Both the position numbers and the translations under genes were made by a program. Positions 8,730 to 16,911 of a DNA stretch of 64,000 nt are shown here, piece by piece. Under the pieces are notes generated by a model. The model was not told the DNA's origin and did not search any database. It saw only the letters and a list, made by a program, of their open reading frames with translations. Where the stretch lies: positions 5,986,001 through 6,050,000 of the forward strand of contig NZ_JARUBO010000005.1 of the NCBI RefSeq assembly GCF_029626235.1, given 5' to 3'. Each line of letters begins with the position of its first letter. Within the stretch, counting starts at the first letter, position 1. This DNA comes from Micromonospora sp. WMMD1120. Lineage in GTDB: Bacteria; Actinomycetota; Actinomycetes; Mycobacteriales; Micromonosporaceae.

Positions 8730-9517
8730 GGGGAGGACACCTCCTCCTCGACCGTCGCACCGAGGTAGGCGTCGGTCACCGCCGGGTCGTCGCGGACCTC
8801 GTCCGGGGTGCCCGCCGCGATCACCCGGCCGAAGTCGAGCACCACCAACTCGTCGCAGACGGCCATCACCAGGTCCATGTGGTGCTCGACCAGGAGCACG
8901 GCGCAGGGATCGACGTCGCGCCGGGGCAGCCGCCGGACCAGCTCCGCCAGCTCGGCGATGTCGTCCGCGCCGAGACCGCCGGCGGGCTCGTCGAGCAGGA
9001 GCAGCCGGGGTCGGGCGGCGAGCGCGCGCGCCAGGGCGACCCGTTGGCGTACCGCGAAGGGCAGTGTGGTCGGCGCGGCGTCGGCGTGCGCCGCGATGCC
9101 CAGGTCGTCGAGGACGGTCAGGGCGTGCGCGCGCAGCCGGCGCTCGTCGCGGTCGCTGGCCGGCAGGCCGAACAGCGCCGACGCGAAACCCGCACGGGCG
9201 GTGTGGGTCGCGCCGGTCATCACGTTCTCCACCACGCTGAGCCCCGCGAAGAGCCCGGTGCCCTGCAAGGTGCGGGCGATGCCGAGCCGGGTCAGCCGGT
9301 GCGGCCGGGGCCGCAACGGGCGACCGTCCAGGGTGAGCGATCCCGACTCCGGGGCGACGAAGCCGCAGATCACGTTGAAGAGCGTGGTCTTGCCCGCGCC
9401 GTTGGGCCCGATCACGCCCACCACCCGGTTGGGTGGCACCCGCAGGGAGACGTCGTCGAGGGCGGTGAGGCCGCCGAAACGGACGCCGATGTGGTGCAGT
9501 TCCAGGCCGCGCTCCAT
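8726..9517 (-). CDS. livG: HAAT-type ABC transporter ATP-binding protein LivG
   Basis: 263-residue ATPase, partner of LivF. Walker A is GPNGAGKTTLFN, Walker B is LLLLDEPAGGL, and the H-loop is VLLVEHHM. The signature segment is the LivG-like variant TTLPFAVRQRVALARAL instead of LSGGQ, as expected for this subfamily. Either GTG 9520 or ATG 9517 could start translation; I take ATG 9517, with a GAGGGA ribosome-binding site 7 to 8 bases upstream. First gene of the operon, 34 bases from the predicted transcription start. Confidence 0.94.
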   Translation of the reverse strand: MERGLELHHIGVRFGGLTALDDVSLRVPPNRVVGVIGPNGAGKTTLFNVICGFVAPESGSLTLDGRPLRPRPHRLTRLGIARTLQGTGLFAGLSVVENVMTGATHTARAGFASALFGLPASDRDERRLRAHALTVLDDLGIAAHADAAPTTLPFAVRQRVALARALAARPRLLLLDEPAGGLGADDIAELAELVRRLPRRDVDPCAVLLVEHHMDLVMAVCDELVVLDFGRVIAAGTPDEVRDDPAVTDAYLGATVEEEVSSP

Positions 9518-9548
9518 CACCCATCCCTCGGTCGTGGCGGGTGTTATT

Positions 9549-9585
9549 TACACTCGCAGTGTACGTTTCCGGGGTATCGCGTCAA
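9549..9585 (-). promoter_or_regulatory. liv operon promoter with palindromic operator over the -10 box
   Basis: On the minus strand a -35 box TTGACG (9580-9585) is followed after 16 bases by a -10 box TACACT (9558-9563). The -10 box is one arm of a perfect palindrome, TACACT-GCG-AGTGTA (9549-9563). A regulator bound here would block RNA polymerase directly, so repression is the simplest reading. The palindrome shape suits a TetR- or GntR-type repressor; the TetR gene at 3708-4361 is a candidate. Confidence 0.65.
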
Positions 9586-9612
9586 GACCTCCGACGCCCC
9601 CGCACGCGCGGA

Positions 9613-9641
9613 CGGGGCGGCCGCCACCGGCGACCGCCCCG
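9613..9641 (-). terminator. Hairpin after the polyester hydrolase gene
   Basis: Perfect 8-base arms CGGGGCGG and CCGCCCCG around a 13-base loop, starting 12 bases past the hydrolase stop. It separates that gene from the liv promoter downstream. No U tract. Confidence 0.5.
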
Positions 9642-9652
9642 CAGCTCGCCGG

Positions 9653-10543
9653 TCAGGCGCTCGGGCAGGTGTTGCGGTACTCCTCGATCTGCGACCCGCT
9701 CGGGCCGGGGCAGAGGAACTGCTCGTAGCGGGTGTCGTCGTCGACGAACCGCTTCAGCCACGCCACCATCTGCCGCGCGGTCGGCGTGTTCGTGGTCTGC
9801 GGGAAGAAGTGGCTCGCCCCGTTCAGCTCCAGGTACGCCTTCTCCGCCGAGGACGGAATGCTGTTGTAGAACGGCACGGAGTGCGTCGCGACCGGCGCGA
9901 CGCTGTCGCTCTCACCACCGATGATCAGCGTGGGCACCCGCAGCTCGGACCAGCTCTTGTCCAGGTTCCAGGGCGCGAGCGGCACCGCCGCCTGCAACGA
10001 CGGCCGGGACGAGGCCGCCTCCAGGCTGCCCCCGCCGCCCATGGAGTGGCCGGCCACCGCGAGCCGGCTGCTGTCGATCCGGCTCCGCACCGAGCTGCGC
10101 TGGGTGAGGTAGTCCAGCGCGGCGAGCAACTGCCGACCCCGGCTGTCCGGCTGGTCCAGCCGGGTGTTGGTCTCGATGCCGATGACCACGAAGCCGTGCG
10201 AGGCGATCCGCGGTCCGAGCCAGCTGATGCTGGACCAGGCGGCGGTGTAGCCGGGCGAGATGGCGATGGCGCCGAAGGTGCCCTCGCTGGTGCTGGTCGG
10301 GTAGTAGATGACGCCGCCGCCGAAGCCGGTCACGCTCAGCGAGGACACGCTCTGCGAGGCCGTGGTGAACGGGCCACGACTGGCTTCCAGGATCGCGGTC
10401 GTCGGGTCGGGGCCCCGCTCGTACGGGCCGGCGGCCTGCGCGGCACCGGACGGACCGGCCAGGACGACGCCGGCGACCAGGGCGGCGGCCAGACCGAGCC
10501 GGGCTGCCACGGAACGGGGACGGGTGGTGGTTGGTGAGGACAC
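9653..10543 (-). CDS. Secreted polyester hydrolase / cutinase-like (PET hydrolase family)
   Basis: 296-residue secreted alpha/beta hydrolase closely resembling actinobacterial cutinases and PET hydrolases such as Thermobifida TfCut2 and LCC (family knowledge). A signal peptide ends at about [16 protein letters not shown]. The nucleophile elbow is GHSMGGGG with Ser167; Asp213 (GESDSVAP) and His245 (GASHFFPQ) complete the triad. Tyr99 (PGYTAAWSS) and Met168 fit the oxyanion hole, and Trp192 (APWNLDKSW) the aromatic clamp. Cys278 and Cys293 near the C-terminus match the conserved disulfide of type I enzymes. I start at GTG 10543 because AGGGAG lies 8 bases upstream; GTG 10552 is possible but its ribosome-binding site would be too close. 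Divergent from the catalase gene. Likely acts on cutin, suberin-like or synthetic polyesters; activity on PET is inferred only. Confidence 0.92.
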   Translation of the reverse strand: MSSPTTTRPRSVAARLGLAAALVAGVVLAGPSGAAQAAGPYERGPDPTTAILEASRGPFTTASQSVSSLSVTGFGGGVIYYPTSTSEGTFGAIAISPGYTAAWSSISWLGPRIASHGFVVIGIETNTRLDQPDSRGRQLLAALDYLTQRSSVRSRIDSSRLAVAGHSMGGGGSLEAASSRPSLQAAVPLAPWNLDKSWSELRVPTLIIGGESDSVAPVATHSVPFYNSIPSSAEKAYLELNGASHFFPQTTNTPTARQMVAWLKRFVDDDTRYEQFLCPGPSGSQIEEYRNTCPSA

Positions 10544-10558
10544 GTCGGGCACTCCCTA

Positions 10559-10578
10559 GGGTCGAAGGATATCGACCC
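10559..10578. promoter_or_regulatory. Inverted repeat in the hydrolase/catalase divergent region
   Basis: Arms GGGTCGA and TCGACCC, 7 bases each, separated by 6 bases. It sits immediately upstream of the hydrolase start and 149 bases before the catalase start, so it could be an operator for either gene. No recognised regulator family matches. Confidence 0.4.
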
Positions 10579-10727
10579 TTGTCAGTTTTCGCCGCTCCGC
10601 CCTGCCAGGCATCGGCGAAATCACCAGTCCCGGCGGCATTTGCCGTGATCAGTCGCGTTTCGACCCCCTGACCAGGGGTAGCAGGGCAGGCGCCCGCCCA
10701 CACCAGCGCCATGGAGAGGTTCGTCCA

Positions 10728-12989
10728 GTGGATTCCAGCAAGCCCGCCGAGGCGGTCAAGAACGCCGTGAAGGCCGCCTCCGGAAAGATCGCCGACGCCC
10801 TGAGCCCGGACGTCCCCGGCGCGCCGGGGAGCGCGCCGCCGACCCTCGAGGAGCCCACCACCCCGCACGACCCGCTGCCGCCGAAGCCGGAGCAGGGAGC
10901 GCCGCAGACGCGCACGCCGACCGGCGCCGAGACCGGCGCGCCGACCACAGCGAACGGTCAGCAGGGCGCGTACCTGACCACCGCGCAGGGGGCACGGCTG
11001 CGCGACACCGACCACTCGCTCAAGGCCGGCCCGCGCGGCCCGGTGCTGCTCCAGGACCACCACCTCCGGGAGAAGATCACCCACTTCGACCACGAGCGCA
11101 TCCCGGAGCGGGTGGTGCACGCCCGGGGCGCCGGGGCGCACGGCGTCTTCACCGCCTACGGCAACGCCGAGGCGGTCACCCGGGCCGGCTTCCTGAAGAA
11201 GGGCCGGGAGACCGACGTCTTCGTCCGGTTCTCCACAGTGCTCGGCTCGCGTGGCTCGGCCGACACCGTCCGCGACACCCGCGGCTTCGCGACGAAGTTC
11301 TACACCGACGAGGGCACCTTCGACCTGGTCGGCAACAACATGCCGGTCTTCTTCATCCAGGACGCCATCAAGTTCCCCGACATCATCCACGCCGGCAAGC
11401 CGCACCCGGACCGGGAGATCCCGCAGGCGCAGAGCGCCCACGACACCTTCTGGGACTTCGTGTCGCTGCACACCGAGGCCCAGCACCACACCATCTGGAA
11501 CATGTCCGACCGGGGCATCCCGCGGTCGTACCGGACGATGGAGGGCTTCGGCGTCCACACCTTCCGCCTGGTCAACGAGGCCGGGGAGACGGCGCTGGCC
11601 AAGTTCCACTGGAAGCCGAAGCTGGGCGTGCACTCGCTGACCTGGGAGGAGGCCCAGCTACTCGGCGGCATGGACCCGGACTTCCACCGGCGCGACCTGT
11701 ACGACGCCATCGAGGCCGGCGCGTACCCGGAGTGGGAGCTGGGCATCCAGGTCTTCCCGGACACCCCCGAGGAGACCTTCGCCGGCATCGACCTGCTGGA
11801 CCCGACGAAGATCGTGCCGGAGGAACTGGCGGAGGTGCAGCCGGTCGGCAGGCTGGTGCTCAACCGGACGCCGACGAACTTCTTCGCCGAGACCGAGCAG
11901 GTCGCCTTCCACCTCGGTCACCTGCCACCGGGCATCGACGTCACGAACGACCCGCTGTTGCAGGGCCGGTTGTTCTCGTACGTCGACACGCAGCTCACCC
12001 GCCTGGGCGGGCCGAACTTCTCGCAGATTCCGATCAACCGCCCGCACGCGGCGGTGAACGACATGCTGCGCGACGGCTTCCACCAGCAGGCGGTGCACGC
12101 GGGCGTCGCGCCGTACCGGCCGAACTCGCTCGACGGGGGCAACCCGTTCCCGGCCGGCGACGCCGAGCACGCCTTCGTCGACGTGCCGGTCACCGTCGCC
12201 GAGGCCCCGAAGGTACGGGCGAACCCGGCCTCGTTCGACGACCACTACAGCCAGGTCCGCCTGTTCTGGCTGAGCATGTCGCCGGTCGAGAAGGAACACA
12301 TCATCCGGGCGTACACCTTCGAGCTGGGCAAGTGCTACCACCAGGCGATCAAGGAACGGCAGCTGCGGAGCCTCGCCAACATCGACCCGGTGCTGTGCCA
12401 GGAGGTCGCGACCGGCCTGGGCCTGCCCGCGCCGCAACCGACGGTGCCGCTCGCCGACGTCGCGCCCAGCCCCGCGCTGTCGCAGGTCGGTCGGGAGTGG
12501 CCGGCTGACGGCCGGACCGTCGGGATCGTCGTCGACCCCACCGGCGACCTGGACGGGGTCGACGAGGTCCGCCGGGCCGTGTTCGACGCCGGCATGGTGC
12601 CGCTGCTGATCGCGCCGCACGGCGGCATGGTGGGCGACCTGCCGGTGCAGCGCACCTTCGCCACCGGCCGGTCGGTCGAGTTCGACGCGATCCTGTTGGC
12701 CGCCGCACCGGCACCCGCCCCGGACGCGCTGCCCGCCCGGGACGCCAAGGCGGGACGGCCGGACGCGGCGACCGTCGACCCCCGCGTGCTGCTGCTGGTC
12801 GAGGAGGGCTGGCGGCACGCGAAGGCGATCGGCGCCTGGGGCGCCGGCGTCACGGTCCTGGAGCAGGCCGGCGTGGCCGGCACCCCGGGCGTCGTGGCGG
12901 CGGGCTCGGGCGCCGAGGCCCTGACCGCCGTGCGGCAGCTCATGGCCGCGCACCGGGTGTGGGAACGGTTCCCGGCCTCGGTCGCCTGA
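10728..12989 (+). CDS. katE: Large-subunit (clade 2, HPII-type) catalase
   Basis: 753-residue haem catalase, the same length as Escherichia coli KatE/HPII, decomposing hydrogen peroxide in the cytoplasm. A hydrophilic, Pro/Glu-rich N-terminal extension precedes the core. Catalytic His131 (RVVHARGAG), Asn203/204 (VGNNMPVFF) and the haem-ligand Tyr418 (GRLFSYVDTQLTRLG) are all present. The C-terminal about 170 residues form the flavodoxin/amidotransferase-like domain typical of large catalases (GRTVGIVVDPTG onward). Start GTG 10728 has GGAGAGGT 7 bases upstream. Monocistronic, ending in a strong bidirectional hairpin. Confidence 0.96.
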   Translation: MDSSKPAEAVKNAVKAASGKIADALSPDVPGAPGSAPPTLEEPTTPHDPLPPKPEQGAPQTRTPTGAETGAPTTANGQQGAYLTTAQGARLRDTDHSLKAGPRGPVLLQDHHLREKITHFDHERIPERVVHARGAGAHGVFTAYGNAEAVTRAGFLKKGRETDVFVRFSTVLGSRGSADTVRDTRGFATKFYTDEGTFDLVGNNMPVFFIQDAIKFPDIIHAGKPHPDREIPQAQSAHDTFWDFVSLHTEAQHHTIWNMSDRGIPRSYRTMEGFGVHTFRLVNEAGETALAKFHWKPKLGVHSLTWEEAQLLGGMDPDFHRRDLYDAIEAGAYPEWELGIQVFPDTPEETFAGIDLLDPTKIVPEELAEVQPVGRLVLNRTPTNFFAETEQVAFHLGHLPPGIDVTNDPLLQGRLFSYVDTQLTRLGGPNFSQIPINRPHAAVNDMLRDGFHQQAVHAGVAPYRPNSLDGGNPFPAGDAEHAFVDVPVTVAEAPKVRANPASFDDHYSQVRLFWLSMSPVEKEHIIRAYTFELGKCYHQAIKERQLRSLANIDPVLCQEVATGLGLPAPQPTVPLADVAPSPALSQVGREWPADGRTVGIVVDPTGDLDGVDEVRRAVFDAGMVPLLIAPHGGMVGDLPVQRTFATGRSVEFDAILLAAAPAPAPDALPARDAKAGRPDAATVDPRVLLLVEEGWRHAKAIGAWGAGVTVLEQAGVAGTPGVVAAGSGAEALTAVRQLMAAHRVWERFPASVA

Positions 12990-12998
12990 CCCCACGAC

Positions 12999-13039
12999 GA
13001 CGAGGGCTGTCCTCCCGGTTCGGGAGGGCAGCCCTCGTC
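12999..13039. terminator. Strong bidirectional terminator between catalase and membrane-protein gene
   Basis: 18-base stem with a single G-T wobble (arms 12999-13016 and 13022-13039, key part GAGGGCTG...CAGCCCTC) and a 5-base loop. It starts 10 bases after the catalase stop and ends 8 bases before the stop of the convergent minus-strand gene, so it can serve both. Confidence 0.8.
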
Positions 13040-13046
13040 GGACGTC

Positions 13047-13421
13047 TCAGAAGGTGCGGTCGGTGCCGAACCAGAACCACAGGAACGGCAGGGCCAGCGG
13101 TACGAGGGTCGCCAGCAGCAGAGCCGGAAACCCGACCGATCGAAGAGCCCGGAACCGACGCCACTGCCGACGATTGACCAGCACCGTCGCTACCAGCAGC
13201 ACCGTGCTCAGAACGACAACCTCGACGACGGCGAAGCGCGCCCCCGCGGAGCCGTACGGTGCGACGACGTCTTCGCCGTTGAGGGCCCGGAGGTAGTAGG
13301 TGAGGGTGTCCAGGGCAGCGATCGGCACGATCGCGCACAGGCCGATGACCAGGTTGCCGGCCAGCCAGGCCAGGGTGATCCGGAGCAGGCGCGTGCGGTC
13401 GGCGGTCACCGGCACCTCCAC
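13047..13421 (-). CDS. Small integral membrane protein of unknown function
   Basis: 124-residue hydrophobic protein with about four membrane segments (ITLAWLAGNLVIGLCAIVPI, VVEVVVLSTVLLVATVLV, ALLLATLVPLALPFLWFWF are the clearest). No family is recognised. Alternative GTG starts lie at 13421, 13415 and 13409; I keep the longest, with GAGGCGAG upstream, but GTG 13409 has a GGAGG nearby and is equally possible. Convergent to catalase. Confidence 0.7.
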   Translation of the reverse strand: MEVPVTADRTRLLRITLAWLAGNLVIGLCAIVPIAALDTLTYYLRALNGEDVVAPYGSAGARFAVVEVVVLSTVLLVATVLVNRRQWRRFRALRSVGFPALLLATLVPLALPFLWFWFGTDRTF

Positions 13422-13592
13422 TGCTCGCCTCGCCTTCTCTAGATCCTGGGAGCGGCCGAGCCTATCCCTGCGCTCTGCCGCCCGGCGTCCCGACAGGCTC
13501 GCGACCGCCCGCGGACGGACCTGATCTGTCCATTACCGGTTCATGACAATTCGGGGATCGGGCGCGGATATCCGGCTGGCAGCTTTCGACGG

Positions 13593-14735
13593 GTGATCCA
13601 ACAGCTCTCTCCCATCGGGTCCGGACCCGCCGCGACGGAGCCCGACGCGACGCGCGTCGGGTTCCGTCGCAGGTACCGGACCGCACCCACCGCGCACCGA
13701 TCCCAACGGGCGCGATGGGCCGACGCCGCGAAGGGCGCCTGCATCATCCTCGTCGTCCTGTGGCACGTGGTGGTGAAGGACTACCTCCAGGTCGACTGGC
13801 ATCTCGGCGCGCCGGCGCCGGGCCTGTGGGGAGCGCTGGGTGAGCAACTCCTGCCGCTGCGGATGCCGTTGTTCTTCACCATCTCGGGCGTCTTCGCGGC
13901 GAACGCCGTACGCCGGCCGTGGCGGGTCGTCGCGCGCGGCCGGATCGCCGCCTTCCTCTACCTGTACGCCGTCTGGCTGCTGATCCACACCGTGGTCCTC
14001 ACCGCGCTGCCGGACCTGCCGACCGACCGCGCCGGCACACCCCTCGGCCTGCTGGAGCAGCTCACCGTCACGCCGTCCAACCTGTGGTACCTGTACGCGC
14101 TGGCGCTGTACTTCACCATCGCCAAGGCCACCCGTGGCCTGCCCCGGGCGCTGGTCCTGGCACCCGCCGCGGCGCTGTCCGCCGTCACCGCCGCCGGCCT
14201 GCTCGACACCCCGGGCAACCGGGGCGGCCTCTACCAGAACCTGGTCTTCTTCCTCGCCGGCCTGTTCCTGCGACAGCGGATCCTCGGCTGGGCCGCGACC
14301 GCCGATCGTCGCCGGCTGCTGGCGGCCACCGTCGCGTACGCCCTCGCGCTGGCGGCCATGGCGGCGGCCGGCGCGCAGCGGTGGTTCGGCGTGTGGCCGG
14401 CGGTCTCCGTGCTGGCAGTGATCTTCGGCATAACCGCCGCTGCCCAGCTCGTACGGTGGTCGGCGCTCGGCGAACCGCTGGCTAGGCTCGGCCGCGTCAC
14501 GTTGCCGATCTACGTCGTCCACATGCCGGTCCTGGCGCTGCTGCACCGGCTGCTCCTCGTACCGGTTTCCGAACTGGGTCGGTCCGCTCAGGGCCTGATC
14601 GTGCTCGGATATCCGGTTCTGCTGACCGGCGCGGTGATCGGGCTGAGCCTGGCGGTGCACCGTGGCCTGCTGGTGCTGCGGGCGGGCTGGCTGTTCGCGC
14701 TGCCCGGCACGCGGCGCGCGGAGACGGCCCGATGA
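13593..14735 (+). CDS. Membrane acyltransferase-3 family protein (VanT-membrane-domain-like)
   Basis: 380-residue integral membrane protein of the acyltransferase-3 (OafA/WecH/Fuc4NAc-transferase-like) family, about ten membrane segments. The N-terminal fold signature is visible as RWADAAKGACIILVVLWHVV, with the conserved histidine of the first helix, followed by PLFFTISGVFAANAVRRPW. Family members move acyl groups or amino acids across the membrane; the N-terminal half of enterococcal VanT (membrane serine racemase) belongs to the same fold. Its stop overlaps the racemase start as ATGA, so the two proteins are made together, as if VanT had been split at the domain border. GTG 13593 is the longest reasonable start; the ribosome-binding site is weak. 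Confidence 0.85.
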   Translation: MIQQLSPIGSGPAATEPDATRVGFRRRYRTAPTAHRSQRARWADAAKGACIILVVLWHVVVKDYLQVDWHLGAPAPGLWGALGEQLLPLRMPLFFTISGVFAANAVRRPWRVVARGRIAAFLYLYAVWLLIHTVVLTALPDLPTDRAGTPLGLLEQLTVTPSNLWYLYALALYFTIAKATRGLPRALVLAPAAALSAVTAAGLLDTPGNRGGLYQNLVFFLAGLFLRQRILGWAATADRRRLLAATVAYALALAAMAAAGAQRWFGVWPAVSVLAVIFGITAAAQLVRWSALGEPLARLGRVTLPIYVVHMPVLALLHRLLLVPVSELGRSAQGLIVLGYPVLLTGAVIGLSLAVHRGLLVLRAGWLFALPGTRRAETAR

Positions 14736-15874
14736 GCACCCTGGCCGAGGCGGTCGTCGACCTCACCGCGATCGCCAGCAACGTCCGGACGATCGCGTCG
14801 GTCACCGGGACCGACCTGATGGCCGTGGTGAAGGCCGACGGCTTCGGCCACGGCGCGGTACAGGTGGCCCGTGCCGCGCTGCGTGCCGGCGCGGCCTGGT
14901 TGGGGGTGACCTCGGCGGCCGAGGCGTTGACGCTGCGCGCGGCCGGTGTGACGGCGCCCACGTTGAGCTGGCTGCACGGCCCGACCGAGGACTTCGGTAA
15001 GTTGATCAACGCCGGCGTCGACGTCGGCGTGTCGACGACGACGCATCTGCACGCCGTCGCCGACGCGGCCCGTCCGCTCGGCGTGCCGGCGATGGTGCAG
15101 CTCAAGGCGGACACCGGGTTGTCGCGCAACGGCGCCACCGGGACCGACTGGCCCGAGTTGGTCGCGTGGGCCCGCAAGTACGAACGGGAGGGCGGGATCC
15201 GGGTGCGCGGCGTGTGGTCCCACCTCGTCGACGCCGACCTGCCCGGCGCGCCGCAACTGCACCGGCAGGTGGCCGCCTTCGAGGAGGCGCTGCGGGCCGG
15301 GCGGTCCGCCGGTCTCGACCCGGAGCTGACCCACCTGGCCAACTCCGCCGCCGCGCTGTCCGCGCCCGCGACCCGCTTCGACCTCTGCCGGGTCGGCATC
15401 GCGCTGTACGGCGTGGACCCGTTCGGCGCGGGCGACCCGGGCAGGTACGGGCTACGGGCCGCGATGACGGTGCGGACGAGCGTCGTCAACGTCAAGCGGG
15501 TACCGGCCGGCACCGGCGTCTCCTACGGACCCGACCACGTGACGGGCGCACCGACCACGCTGGCGCTGCTGCCGCTCGGCTACGCCGACGGGCTGCCCCG
15601 GGCCGCGAGCGGCAGCGCCTCGGTGTGGCTCGCCGGCCGGCGGTGCCCGATCGTCGGGCGCATCGCGATGGACCAGTGCGTGGTCGACGCCGGAGACCTG
15701 CCGGTGGCGATCGGCGCCCCGGTCGTGGTGTTCGGCCCCGCCGAGGATGACCAGAGCCCCCCGACGGTCGCCGAGTGGGCGCGCTGGGCCGGGACCAACC
15801 CGCACGAGATCTTGACCGGCATCGGGCCCCGGGTGGCCCGCCACCACCTCCACGAAAGGGCACGCGTCTCATGA
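14732..15874 (+). CDS. Alanine-racemase-family PLP enzyme (Ala or Ser racemase)
   Basis: 380-residue fold-type III PLP racemase. The PLP lysine is Lys34 in VVKADGFGHG and the second catalytic base Tyr265 in GVSYGPDHV, with RIAMDQCVVD near the C-terminal domain. Two positions differ from the usual pattern: the phosphate-binding Tyr of KADGYGHG is Phe38, and the late TINYEI-type motif reads TNPHEI with Pro366 where Bacillus Alr has Tyr354. These may affect substrate choice. Starts at ATG 14732 overlapping the acyltransferase stop and ends overlapping the ligase start. It could be a housekeeping Alr, but the coupling to a membrane acyltransferase and a D-Ala-D-X ligase recalls VanT serine racemase (inference). 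Confidence 0.9.
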   Translation: MSTLAEAVVDLTAIASNVRTIASVTGTDLMAVVKADGFGHGAVQVARAALRAGAAWLGVTSAAEALTLRAAGVTAPTLSWLHGPTEDFGKLINAGVDVGVSTTTHLHAVADAARPLGVPAMVQLKADTGLSRNGATGTDWPELVAWARKYEREGGIRVRGVWSHLVDADLPGAPQLHRQVAAFEEALRAGRSAGLDPELTHLANSAAALSAPATRFDLCRVGIALYGVDPFGAGDPGRYGLRAAMTVRTSVVNVKRVPAGTGVSYGPDHVTGAPTTLALLPLGYADGLPRAASGSASVWLAGRRCPIVGRIAMDQCVVDAGDLPVAIGAPVVVFGPAEDDQSPPTVAEWARWAGTNPHEILTGIGPRVARHHLHERARVS

Positions 15875-16893
15875 CAACCCGACTGGCAGTCCTGTACGGC
15901 GGGCAGAGCGGTGAGCACGACGTGTCGTGCCGCTCGGCGGCGAGCATCCTCGCCCACCTGGACCCGGCGCGCCACCAGGTCACCGAGGTGCTCATCGACC
16001 GCGACGGCGGGTGGCACGTCGGGGGCCGTCCGACACCGCTGCCGCAGGCGTTGCGCGTCCTGCGCGACCAGGACGTGGTGTTTCCGGCCCTGCACGGACC
16101 GTACGGCGAGGACGGCATCGTGTCGTCGCTGCTGGAATGGCTCGGCGTGCCGTACGTCGGCAACGGCGTCTTCGCCAGCGCCGCCGGCATGGACAAGGCT
16201 GTCACCAAGCGCCTGCTCGCCGCGGCGGGCCTGCGGGTCAGCCCGGGGGTGACGCTGCGCCCGGACGAGGACCTGTCGGCCGCCGAACGGGACCGACTGG
16301 ACCTGCCGGTTTTTGTCAAGCCGGCGCGTGCCGGTTCCAGCCTGGGCGTGGTCAGGGTGGACGACTGGGCCGGGGTTCCGGCCGCGGTCGGGCAGGCCCG
16401 GCGGTTCGACCCGAAGGTCCTCGTCGAGCAGGGCGCGCGGGGCCGGGAGATCGACGTGGCGGTCCTGCAACACCCGGACGGTCGGGTCGAGGCCGGCCCG
16501 CCGTTGGAGATCCGGGTGACCGGCGCCGGCTTCTTCGACTACGACGCGAAGTACGACGGCGGGGCCGTCTTCCAGATTCCCGCCCCGCTCGACGCGGCGA
16601 CCACCGGGGTGCTCCAGGACCGCGCGATCCAGGCGTTCCGCGCGCTGGACTGTCGAGGGCTGCTGCGGGTCGACTTCTTCCTGCCCACGGAGGGGTCGAC
16701 CGAGCCCATCGTGAACGAGGTCAACACCTTCCCCGGCTTCACCGCCGCGTCGCAGTTTCCGCAGATCTGGGAGCGGGCCGGCATCGGGTTCGCCACGCTG
16801 ATCGACATCCTGATCTCGGGCGCGCTGGCCGACGAGGGCCGGGGCCGCCACGGTGGCCCGTCCCGGCAGGCGCGAGCGGTCGACCTGGTCTGA
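15871..16893 (+). CDS. D-alanine--D-X ligase (F-type active site)
   Basis: 340-residue ATP-grasp ligase making the terminal D-Ala-D-X dipeptide of peptidoglycan precursors. Glu15 (GQSGEHDVS), the Ser of AGSSLGVV, Lys150 (FVKPARAG) and the metal-binding NEVNTFPGF are present. The omega-loop residue equivalent to Tyr216 of E. coli DdlB is Phe222 (GFFDYDAKY). From family knowledge, Tyr favours D-Ala-D-Ala while Phe is found in D-Lac- or D-Ser-forming ligases of vancomycin-resistant lactic-acid bacteria and VanC. Position 295 is Gln (TAASQFP) where DdlB has Leu and VanC-type ligases, as I recall, Arg. Starts at ATG 15871, overlapping the racemase stop, with GAAAGGG upstream. Housekeeping Ddl is the alternative reading. 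Confidence 0.9.
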   Translation: MTTRLAVLYGGQSGEHDVSCRSAASILAHLDPARHQVTEVLIDRDGGWHVGGRPTPLPQALRVLRDQDVVFPALHGPYGEDGIVSSLLEWLGVPYVGNGVFASAAGMDKAVTKRLLAAAGLRVSPGVTLRPDEDLSAAERDRLDLPVFVKPARAGSSLGVVRVDDWAGVPAAVGQARRFDPKVLVEQGARGREIDVAVLQHPDGRVEAGPPLEIRVTGAGFFDYDAKYDGGAVFQIPAPLDAATTGVLQDRAIQAFRALDCRGLLRVDFFLPTEGSTEPIVNEVNTFPGFTAASQFPQIWERAGIGFATLIDILISGALADEGRGRHGGPSRQARAVDLV

Positions 16894-16911
16894 GCGCCGG
16901 TCGGCGCCCGG

